From a virus: a stretch of DNA of 55,678 bases. This document shows, piece by piece, positions 46,320 through 52,795 of the stretch. Under the pieces are notes generated by a model, which saw nothing but the letters and a program-made list of their open reading frames with translations, did not search any database and was not told the DNA's origin. The number at the start of each line of letters is the position of its first letter. The stretch's first letter is position 1. The stretch lies in IMG/VR virus record IMGVR_UViG_3300020451_000899, positions 1 to 55,678 of that record, one strand, 5' to 3'. Position numbers and translations under genes: made by a program.

Positions 46320-46919
46320 TTATTTCCTTTTAGTAAGATCGGTATTCAATGAATCTGTTTTAGACTGTCTGTTGCTATATCCCTTCATATTCATGTAATT
46401 TAAGAATTGCGTCAACTTAGGGCTGTTGCTGTTACCCTTGCAAGCGCCGCCACAATGTATGTGTTCAAATGTAATATGAGAGACGTTGTATTTATTATAG
46501 TCGATAGTGTAAAGAATGTCAACATCAAGACCCTCAGTATCTATGTATAATCTTTCAATATCTTTTATATTATATTCTTCTAGTACTGAAGTTATAGTTC
46601 GAGCCGGATGGTTTACTTCAACAATATTTTCTGGAGGATGTCGATGGACTAACATGTGATCATAACTAAAAGACGTATGACCACTAAACATATTATTTTT
46701 TACATGGTAAAGAGTTATTTCTTCTTGATTGGAGTCTGGAGTGATAGCGCTTACAATAGTAGTTAATTTCTTTACATTTTTATATACTATATTTGCATTG
46801 TCTATAAAAGACTTATCAATGTCTATAAGTATTAGATGGTCAATTTTATCATTATTGTTATTAACATATCTACTCACATGATCATTACAATCATTACAAC
46901 CTATTTGTATTATATTCAT
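46320..46919 (-). CDS. FkbM-type SAM-dependent methyltransferase
   Basis: This 199-residue protein starts MNIIQIGCNDCNDHVSRYV, a SAM-loop strand. It then has LILIDIDKSF (acidic end of strand two) and ERLYIDTEGLDVDILYTID followed by HITFEHIH, the signature region of the FkbM family, with ITSVLEEY before it. FkbM enzymes usually methylate hydroxyl groups on sugars or small molecules. The gene overlaps the polymerase N-half as ATGA. Placed with glycosyltransferases and the split polymerase, it probably belongs to the glycan gene set rather than to replication. The C-terminus is a short polar tail. Confidence 0.75.
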   Translation of the reverse strand: MNIIQIGCNDCNDHVSRYVNNNNDKIDHLILIDIDKSFIDNANIVYKNVKKLTTIVSAITPDSNQEEITLYHVKNNMFSGHTSFSYDHMLVHRHPPENIVEVNHPARTITSVLEEYNIKDIERLYIDTEGLDVDILYTIDYNKYNVSHITFEHIHCGGACKGNSNSPKLTQFLNYMNMKGYSNRQSKTDSLNTDLTKRK

Positions 46920-48478
46920 TTTTTTAATTCCGTTATTTTCATCAATTTGTCTAAGAGATTGATGCCTAAAACATCAAACTTTACATGACCTAATGCTTCT
47001 AAGTCTGCCATTTCCAATCCAGCTATCTTTTCGCTTGAACCCTTTTGTACAACCATAGGGCATACGTTTTTCAATTGATCCTTAGATATTACAACGCCAG
47101 CTGCGTGTTTGCCCTGAGTTTTAAATGTACCTTCAATGTCAATTGCCTGCTGAAAGTATTCTGCGTAGTCTCCATCTAAATTGCCTTCATCTGTAATATG
47201 GCAAAAATCTCTCAATTCATCTGCCCTATTTATTAATGCCCATCTTATAATAGATCTGTCTTCATTGTCCATCTCTGCAAGTTGGTCAGATATATCTGCT
47301 TCATTTGGAACACTTTTGGTAATAGCGTTCATCTCACTAAAAGAACATGCCTCATTGACTCTAAGCACTTCTTTAATAGCGCTACGTCCTTGCAATCTAC
47401 CAAATGTAATCATTTGACTTACATGTTCGGTTCCATACTTTTCTTTTAAATAATCTATAACATCGTCCCGCTTCTTGCCGGGGACATCCATATCAATATC
47501 TGGTAGAGACACATGACCGCCAGTGTTACGCCCAGCGTTGTAGAATCTTTCAAATAGTAAATCATATTCTACTGGGTCAATTTTAGTTATTCCAATTAGG
47601 TATGATATTAAACATCCAGCAGCAGAACCTCTCCCCGGACCAGCTAAACATCCCATATCTTTTTCAATATGTCTTATGATGTCTTGCACAATTAAAAAGT
47701 AACCAAAGAGATCTGCGTCTTTAATAACTTTTAGCTCTTTTCTAAATCTATTACCGTACAACTCTCTTCTTGTTTCGTCGTCTCCAACCTTTTTTGATAG
47801 AAATCTCTTATAACCTTCACGCGCCATATTTGTTAAATACTCTTCTTGAGACAAACCTTTTGGGCAAAGAAACTTTGGTAGCATTGGTGGGCTTAATATT
47901 TCATAGTCTTCACACGATTGGTATATGTTTTCCAATTCTTTTGTAGCACCACCCTCTGTAATGCATTTATTGTCTTTAGTGAAGTATTCCAGTATTTCTG
48001 GGGTCAATTCATTTTTTCTAATCTTAGTCTGTATTTTGGGTAGTGTAGTCTTTAGTGCAGAGCATAATAATACTCTGTGTAAAGTAGCTTGTTCTTTTTT
48101 CGCATAATATGATGGATTGATGCTATCCTTAGATTTAGATACTGCTATAAGATTATTTCTACTTATAATATCTTTAGCAATATCTTTGGGCGTATTACCG
48201 TCTGCATCAGTCATTGATACCATCTGTATAAGATCGTGCCAGCCATCCTTGTTCTTGGCGTACACAGTCGTATTGTCAAATGAACAGCCAATGATTGGCT
48301 TAATGCCAACCTTCTTGCAGGCTTGATGGAAAGATACTGCGCCTGATATAGATTTATAGTCCGTAATCCCACAGGCTGGATAGTCATTGTCCGCACAAAT
48401 CTTTGCAAGCTCGTGCGGCTTAGAAAATCCTTTTAGTAAACTATAATGCGTAAAATTCTTCAATGGAAACCAGTTCAA
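46916..48478 (-). CDS. dnaE: DNA polymerase III alpha subunit, N-terminal half (split gene)
   Basis: This 520-residue protein starts at a TTG, five bases after a strong GAGGAGG site. Residues 1-200 are a PHP-like domain whose metal ligands look lost: LKNFTHYSLLKG where active forms have H-x-H and D, and ITDY where they have TDH. The palm follows: GPGRGSAAG (280-288), LPDIDMDV with D327 and D329, GKHAAGVVIS (about 457-465), and VKFDVLG with D502, so all three catalytic Asp residues are present. The frame stops 18 residues after D502 at KITELKK. The rest of the enzyme is encoded at 43448-45013. The 5' untranslated region holds hairpin elements A and B. Confidence 0.92.
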   Translation of the reverse strand: MNWFPLKNFTHYSLLKGFSKPHELAKICADNDYPACGITDYKSISGAVSFHQACKKVGIKPIIGCSFDNTTVYAKNKDGWHDLIQMVSMTDADGNTPKDIAKDIISRNNLIAVSKSKDSINPSYYAKKEQATLHRVLLCSALKTTLPKIQTKIRKNELTPEILEYFTKDNKCITEGGATKELENIYQSCEDYEILSPPMLPKFLCPKGLSQEEYLTNMAREGYKRFLSKKVGDDETRRELYGNRFRKELKVIKDADLFGYFLIVQDIIRHIEKDMGCLAGPGRGSAAGCLISYLIGITKIDPVEYDLLFERFYNAGRNTGGHVSLPDIDMDVPGKKRDDVIDYLKEKYGTEHVSQMITFGRLQGRSAIKEVLRVNEACSFSEMNAITKSVPNEADISDQLAEMDNEDRSIIRWALINRADELRDFCHITDEGNLDGDYAEYFQQAIDIEGTFKTQGKHAAGVVISKDQLKNVCPMVVQKGSSEKIAGLEMADLEALGHVKFDVLGINLLDKLMKITELKK

Positions 48479-48502
48479 TCTTTCCTCCTCAATTTATAAG
48501 TT

Positions 48503-48554
48503 GCCAGATACTAGCATGAATCTAGAATTAACTAGATGATAATCTTAATCTGGC
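48503..48554. repeat. 52-nt covarying hairpin element, copy A
   Basis: Outer stem GCCAGAT (48503-48509) pairs with ATCTGGC (48548-48554). Internal loops are ACTAGCATGA (48510-48519) and GATAATCTTA (48538-48547). Inner stem ATCTAG pairs with CTAGAT and closes the hexaloop AATTAA (48526-48531). It lies 10 bases from copy B and, on the minus strand, between B and the ribosome binding site of the polymerase N-half. Its left loop departs most from the consensus GATAANNTGA. Confidence 0.8.
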
Positions 48555-48564
48555 TTTGTATGGT

Positions 48565-48616
48565 GACGGATAATAAGTTGAATCTAGAATTAACTAGATG
48601 ATAATATGAATCCGTC
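48565..48616. repeat. 52-nt covarying hairpin element, copy B
   Basis: Outer stem GACGGAT (48565-48571) pairs with ATCCGTC (48610-48616), extended by one T-A pair outside. Internal loops are AATAAGTTGA (48572-48581) and GATAATATGA (48600-48609). Inner stem ATCTAG pairs with CTAGAT around AATTAA (48588-48593). It lies in the 178-base gap between the PAP2 gene and the polymerase N-half, in tandem with copy A. A weak minus-strand promoter reading (TTGATA, 16 bases, TATCAT) overlaps it. Confidence 0.82.
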
Positions 48617-48656
48617 ATGTATCAATGTGTTTTACAACTGTCGTTTTTCTGGCTCG

Positions 48657-49361
48657 TCAGACCTTGGGCTGTCTGTCAAGGGTATCTTCTCTGGTTCCGG
48701 CTTGTTCATCATAATGCTCTTTGATTTTAGGGTATAATTTATTTACTGCTATAACGCTTGCTTCATTGTCTGATGGGTAATGAACTCCCTGTAATATTCT
48801 AGCCAAAGCGCAGTACTTTGCCAATTCAAAAAAATCTTTTTTATGTTCAATATATTTGTTAGACAAAACGTGGGCTATCAATTCTGCATACATTGTGTGA
48901 CCACTGGGATAAGACGGGGTGTAATGCGTCTCTGTGTATAAGATATTAATTTTCTTATTGTAATATGGAGCTATTTGTTCTGGCCTCGCTCTATTAAAAT
49001 AATACTTTAAAGCATACATGTATTGTTCTAACACATTGTAATAACTATTAATAGTGGCTACAGGGAAGCTCAAATTTCTTTGCTCTAAGAAAGGTAGAAA
49101 TATATTAACGGGTGAATCATCAACATTATATACTAAGTCAATTTCCCTCCTAGTCCTAGACCGTGTAGCTTCTATAATAGCGTCTAATTCTCTAGACGTT
49201 GTTGCGCTACTGTTTTTAGGTGGTGCTGGTATAATACTCTTAAAGTCTATATCAAGTGTAGAAATATGATCATCGTATGACACTTTATTTGCTAAGTAAG
49301 CAACGTCATCTATATCTCTGCTAGTATCTATAATTTTGGCTACGTTATTTATTAAGCTCAT
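48657..49361 (-). CDS. PAP2-family acid phosphatase-like protein
   Basis: This 234-residue protein has the three PAP2/haloperoxidase-type motifs in order: K119-x6-R126-P127 (KYYFNRARP), P152-S-G-H155 (YPSGHTMY) and R188-x5-H194-x3-D198 (ARILQGVHYPSD; Ala replaces the usual Ser before Arg). His194 would be the nucleophile and His155 the acid. No signal peptide or membrane helix is evident, so it should act in the cytoplasm of the infected cell, unlike most class A phosphatases. It overlaps the DUF6356-like gene by 17 bases. The substrate is unknown; phosphorylated sugars or nucleotides are plausible given the neighbours. Confidence 0.8.
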   Translation of the reverse strand: MSLINNVAKIIDTSRDIDDVAYLANKVSYDDHISTLDIDFKSIIPAPPKNSSATTSRELDAIIEATRSRTRREIDLVYNVDDSPVNIFLPFLEQRNLSFPVATINSYYNVLEQYMYALKYYFNRARPEQIAPYYNKKINILYTETHYTPSYPSGHTMYAELIAHVLSNKYIEHKKDFFELAKYCALARILQGVHYPSDNEASVIAVNKLYPKIKEHYDEQAGTREDTLDRQPKV

Positions 49362-49566
49362 ATTTTCTCTCGGTAAATACTTTTTCTAATCTTTGGACTA
49401 ATTTAGTACCCGCTCTACGTCTAAAACATGGTAGTAAACCATGTATACATAAATATACACCAGCTCTTATGCATACGAGACCATGACCCACGGCAAATTT
49501 TAAATGTTGCCAATAGGTCATATTATTCTCTGCTAAATGCTCGTTCCATTTCTTTTTTAGTGCCAT
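49345..49566 (-). CDS. Small membrane-associated DUF6356-like protein
   Basis: The ATG at 49566 follows the upstream TAA by one base, so it is preferred over a longer reading from 49623; it gives 73 residues. The arrangement is NEHLAENNMTYWQHLKFAVG, then a hydrophobic span (LVCIRAGVYLCIHGLLPCF), then FRRRAGTKLVQRL. It matches my memory of the DUF6356 family (a His-containing helix, one membrane-type helix, a basic end), found in bacteria and some phages. Function in the family is not known to me. It could sit at the inner membrane. Confidence 0.6.
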   Translation of the reverse strand: MALKKKWNEHLAENNMTYWQHLKFAVGHGLVCIRAGVYLCIHGLLPCFRRRAGTKLVQRLEKVFTERKYELNK

Positions 49567-49567
49567 A

Positions 49568-50071
49568 TTACCAAGCCTTGCAAGACCAGTATCGAGCCTT
49601 CCAGCGTGGTCCGGGATTTTCACAATTATGTCTGGCTCTAAAACTTTTGCGTCTAGCCGGATCGTTTTTCTTAATCTTCATGTTGGGATCGCCAAAATTT
49701 ACTTTGACAACATTACCAGAACCATTTTTTACGTAAACGCTTCTCTTCTTAGGACCATCGGGAGTTAAGAATGGTTTGCCCAATTTAACTTTTCTACCTT
49801 GATATTCTGCTGATTGAGCCTTTTTCCAAGCCTCTGGGTCTGGCCTATCTTTGTCGCCCCTCTTAGCAGGCTTGTAGTTCTTGCCTTCTCGCTCCTTCTT
49901 CTTGCGAATATTTTCCCACAAGGAAGCAGCGTCATGCTCTTCTTCTTCTTCGCCAAAATCTTCATACTCTGCTTCTGCTGGAAGATAGAAGTTTTCTTCT
50001 GTCAATTCTTCAGTAAAACCATAGGTTTCTGCATTATATGTAGCGTCTGTTTCATTAACATAGTCGAACAT
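49568..50071 (-). CDS. Conserved phage-type protein with C-terminal RARHNC motif
   Basis: This 167-residue protein has an acidic N-terminal third (EDFGEEEEEHD), a basic linker (KREREGKNY-like region with KPAKRGDKDRP), and a compact C-terminal part. That part contains KPFLTPDGPKKRSVYVKN, VNFGDPNMKIKKNDPARR, FRARHNCENPG and a final RYWSCKAW. I recall this C-terminal sequence from uncharacterised proteins in many large phages; two Cys and one His are conserved-looking and might bind metal. No function is known to me. It lies between two sugar or phosphate enzymes, one base from the DUF6356-like gene. Confidence 0.5.
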   Translation of the reverse strand: MFDYVNETDATYNAETYGFTEELTEENFYLPAEAEYEDFGEEEEEHDAASLWENIRKKKEREGKNYKPAKRGDKDRPDPEAWKKAQSAEYQGRKVKLGKPFLTPDGPKKRSVYVKNGSGNVVKVNFGDPNMKIKKNDPARRKSFRARHNCENPGPRWKARYWSCKAW

Positions 50072-50084
50072 TTGTATCTCCTTG

Positions 50085-51032
50085 TTATGTTGGTTGAGGC
50101 TCTTGAGCCTGTGTGGGCTTATTGTTATGTTTGATATATTCTATTTCTTCAGTAGTTATCTTTCTTTTGAGCGCCCTCTTACAAGCCTGCTCAAGCAAAT
50201 CATCTAAAATATGGACTCTTGTATTTTGTCCCCCAAGATATCTTGGTAAAAAGTTTTGATATACATCTTGAATGAATGGGTCTTTTGGAGTCTGTTTTAA
50301 TTCCATCCAGCCGGTAAAGTAATTCCATATTCTATCCTCTAGACGTAGTGGATATTTTACACCATCTGGCCTACCAAATCTATGAAGCCATTTAAATTCC
50401 GGCAAGCAAATTGATCTACCGCCATTTAGTCTAAACTTCTCATGTATATATCCTTCTTCTCCACCAAATCCTCTAAATAGTTTACTAAATCCTAACCAGT
50501 TTTCAGTCTCGCAAGAGAATACTCCTAACCCCTGCATGGGAATGTCAAAAGGTTGTTTAGTTGCCAAGCCCTTATCGTCTCTAGCCCATTGACCGTACAT
50601 GTCTCCACCCCACGTAGGCTTAAAGTGTGTCGCACATCCTTTTAAATCGTCGTATAACATTGGTCCCTGTACGATGTCTTTGCAGTGTGGGTTTTTCATG
50701 TAATATTTTAAAAGCGCATCTAACGATCCAGTAGGGAACAGTACGTGGCAGTCCATACTGATAGTATATTTTCCTGTAGCGTTTTGAAATATAAGATTTC
50801 GATTTGAAGTAGATTGTTTTTTATCATAAGGAATATATTTAATTTCTTTGTTCCAGTTCATTAAACCTTGTATGGCTTCAGCATGTTTGGACTTGGGATT
50901 ATTATCTATGACTATTAATTCTACTTCACCATCTTTTACTAATTGATGATACATTTTTAATGCCTGTATGGAAAACCATACGCCATGAAAATCATCATAA
51001 TTACACATTCCAATAGTAAGTAATTTTTCCAT
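50085..51032 (-). CDS. GT2-type glycosyltransferase with DxH motif
   Basis: This 315-residue protein has a GT-A fold pattern: LLTIGMCNYDDFHGVWFSI, LIVIDNNPKS, and STSNRNLIFQNATGKYTI before the metal motif. That motif is DCH (in ISMDCHVLFP), a DxH form rather than the usual DxD. Later blocks FRGFGGEEGYIHEKFRLNGG and CLPEFKWLHRFGRP resemble the catalytic and acceptor region of polypeptide GalNAc-transferase-like enzymes, which also use DxH. The resemblance is by eye. It lies between the nuclease and a conserved phage gene, within the replication run. Donor and acceptor are unknown. Confidence 0.75.
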   Translation of the reverse strand: MEKLLTIGMCNYDDFHGVWFSIQALKMYHQLVKDGEVELIVIDNNPKSKHAEAIQGLMNWNKEIKYIPYDKKQSTSNRNLIFQNATGKYTISMDCHVLFPTGSLDALLKYYMKNPHCKDIVQGPMLYDDLKGCATHFKPTWGGDMYGQWARDDKGLATKQPFDIPMQGLGVFSCETENWLGFSKLFRGFGGEEGYIHEKFRLNGGRSICLPEFKWLHRFGRPDGVKYPLRLEDRIWNYFTGWMELKQTPKDPFIQDVYQNFLPRYLGGQNTRVHILDDLLEQACKRALKRKITTEEIEYIKHNNKPTQAQEPQPT

Positions 51033-51044
51033 TTTTTATTCCTT

Positions 51045-52070
51045 TTATCCGGGAGCTTCATAAAATCCAATATCGAAACCCTTCCTGCTACACTCAGATA
51101 TGGTCTTTTCCATACCGTGTTTATGGAGGTGCTTCTCTATATACATACACATATTTTGGTTTGTTTCAGGCCAGTTGTTCTTGCAAAAATGGCACAATTT
51201 GGTGCATTTCCAGTGGCTTCTGTCGCCAGAAATTGGCTTTGGTAGGTCGTTTTGTTGTATATCCTGAAATCTCTGTTTTAGCATATCTAGGAATCTAGCC
51301 TGATCAGCAATGTCAAAACACATAGAAAAAGGACCGCCATCTTTTACGAAGAAAATAGACATGATTGCCTGCTTGTATTGTGGGAAAAGCTTCGAAATAG
51401 CGTAATTGTAAAGCAATAGCTGGGGGTCTGAGCATAGTTTTTCATATGTTTTTTCTTCCCCTGTAGCCCAATCAATTCTCTTGCCTGTCTTCCAATCAAT
51501 TACTTCGATAGTCTCATCATCCACCTGAGTCACTAAGTCGATTGTTCCTTTAATTGCTAATTGTCCCTCTACTTCTTTTCCGTCTGGCATTTTATACTTA
51601 AACTTGGCCCAATCTTCTTCAATAGGTATATCAAAATGTGGCTCAGGAGCTACAATTTGACGTTTTCTGGGGTCAAATTGACCCTCGTTAAAGTCTAGGG
51701 TTTGCCACACTAATTGCCTACAGGTCTGCTTATCGCCTTTATACCAATCGTGTACAGAGGTACTAACATAAAAATCATAACTCAAATCTAAGAGGTGGCC
51801 TACCAATTCTTCGTCAAAAAGTCCAGATCTGTCCCAAGAGACATTCTTTAAAGCGTCGTCATTAATTTTCAGTTTTCTAACCCGCTTGCTAGCATCTTGG
51901 TCTGCTTGTTTAAATTGAGCTAGACATTCCATTACCTTGTGTACGATAGTGCCAAGTTCTGCCTTTTTACCACTTACAGATTGGTGTCCTAGAACATATG
52001 TAATAAAATATTGCATTTGACAATATGCATAATTATTATAACTAGATGATCTTATATATGTAATTAGCAT
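51045..52070 (-). CDS. Cas4/RecB-like PD-(D/E)XK nuclease with predicted Fe-S cluster
   Basis: This 341-residue protein shows the RecB-type nuclease core: H44 in LGTIVHKVME, D178 in IKGTIDLV, D192 and K194 in EVIDWKTG, and Q217 in DPQLLLYNY. Four cysteines in the Cas4/AddB pattern (C17, then C289/C293/C296 and C308) could bind a 4Fe-4S cluster. The enzyme would process DNA ends, probably as a 5'-3' or 3'-5' exonuclease. It overlaps the dNMP kinase gene (TAATG). No cas1, cas2 or CRISPR array is in the window, so a role in phage recombination or host DNA breakdown is more likely than spacer uptake. Confidence 0.82.
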   Translation of the reverse strand: MLITYIRSSSYNNYAYCQMQYFITYVLGHQSVSGKKAELGTIVHKVMECLAQFKQADQDASKRVRKLKINDDALKNVSWDRSGLFDEELVGHLLDLSYDFYVSTSVHDWYKGDKQTCRQLVWQTLDFNEGQFDPRKRQIVAPEPHFDIPIEEDWAKFKYKMPDGKEVEGQLAIKGTIDLVTQVDDETIEVIDWKTGKRIDWATGEEKTYEKLCSDPQLLLYNYAISKLFPQYKQAIMSIFFVKDGGPFSMCFDIADQARFLDMLKQRFQDIQQNDLPKPISGDRSHWKCTKLCHFCKNNWPETNQNMCMYIEKHLHKHGMEKTISECSRKGFDIGFYEAPG

Positions 52071-52795
52071 TATTTACTCCATAGATGGTTGATTTTTTTT
52101 AATTCTTCCTGAAGACTACTCAATGTTTGATCGTGATTATTGACCGTGTAATCAAAATTTTTCCAATCATAATTAGATGGATCTAAAGCAGATTCACACC
52201 TATGGTCATCAGAATATAAGTCTCTTGTCAAACGTATTACAATGCCACCAGCTTTGTGTATTGCTTCTATCTCATTTGGGAACCTAACGTCTGGAATTAA
52301 TGCAATTTCTGATTGTTCTAGTTTTATCATTTTAATAGCATAGTCTACCCACACGGTGTCTTTTATTTTTCTCATAACATCTGTGCCAAAGTATTGTAAG
52401 AATTCTCTAGCAGTCATCTGATGTTTCCATCCATTCTGTGTGTATGGAGTCTTTGTATTTTTATCATCATCTGTTCCATAAACCTGCTCTGGTTTGAGGT
52501 CAAAAAATTCTACGCATAGATTTTTAAGGGAGTCTGCAAAATGATACACTTTGATAAAAGGCCACAAATTTTCTTGGGCATAATATAAAAAATCTTTGTC
52601 TTTTCTGGTGACATCAAATACTCCCCACCCCAACTTTCCGAGACTGTTGGTTGTTTCTACTTCTAGACTACCTGTATCATTAATGTTAAAATTAGATATC
52701 ATCTCTTTGGTCTTTAAAACTTCGCCATTTATAAAATTAGCTACAGTATTTTTACCAGACTGTTTTCTTCCAGAAATTCCTATAATTTTCGTCAT
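52070..52795 (-). CDS. Deoxynucleoside monophosphate kinase
   Basis: This 241-residue protein begins MTKIIGISGRKQSGKNTVAN, with a P-loop at residues 9-16 (GRKQSGKN). Further blocks fit the phage dNMP kinase family (T4 gp1-like): KVYHFADSLKNLCVEFF, REFLQYFGTDVMR, IPDVRFPNEIEAI and IVIRLTRD. It would transfer phosphate from ATP to dNMPs to supply dNTP precursors, in the cytoplasm. It overlaps the primase gene as TAATG. If the phage carried modified bases, such a kinase might handle them, but nothing here shows that. Confidence 0.85.
   Translation of the reverse strand: MTKIIGISGRKQSGKNTVANFINGEVLKTKEMISNFNINDTGSLEVETTNSLGKLGWGVFDVTRKDKDFLYYAQENLWPFIKVYHFADSLKNLCVEFFDLKPEQVYGTDDDKNTKTPYTQNGWKHQMTAREFLQYFGTDVMRKIKDTVWVDYAIKMIKLEQSEIALIPDVRFPNEIEAIHKAGGIVIRLTRDLYSDDHRCESALDPSNYDWKNFDYTVNNHDQTLSSLQEELKKINHLWSK

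Noticed and set aside
43448-48478. Split intein joining the two polymerase halves
   Set aside because: The N-half ends KITELKK directly after polymerase sequence and the C-half starts with polymerase sequence; no intein motifs or Cys/Ser splice junctions are seen.
48598-48625. Minus-strand promoter reading TTGATA, 16 bases, TATCAT overlapping element B
   Set aside because: Matches are plausible for an AT-rich region, but copies A and C lack an equivalent -35 sequence, so the element is not explained as a promoter.
52033-52048. ACTAGATGATC near the nuclease gene start as a fourth hairpin element
   Set aside because: Only the short core match is present; there are no facing inner or outer stems, so it is a chance similarity inside coding sequence.
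51045-52070. CRISPR-Cas locus based on the Cas4-like nuclease
   Set aside because: No repeats with spacers and no other cas-type protein are present in the window.
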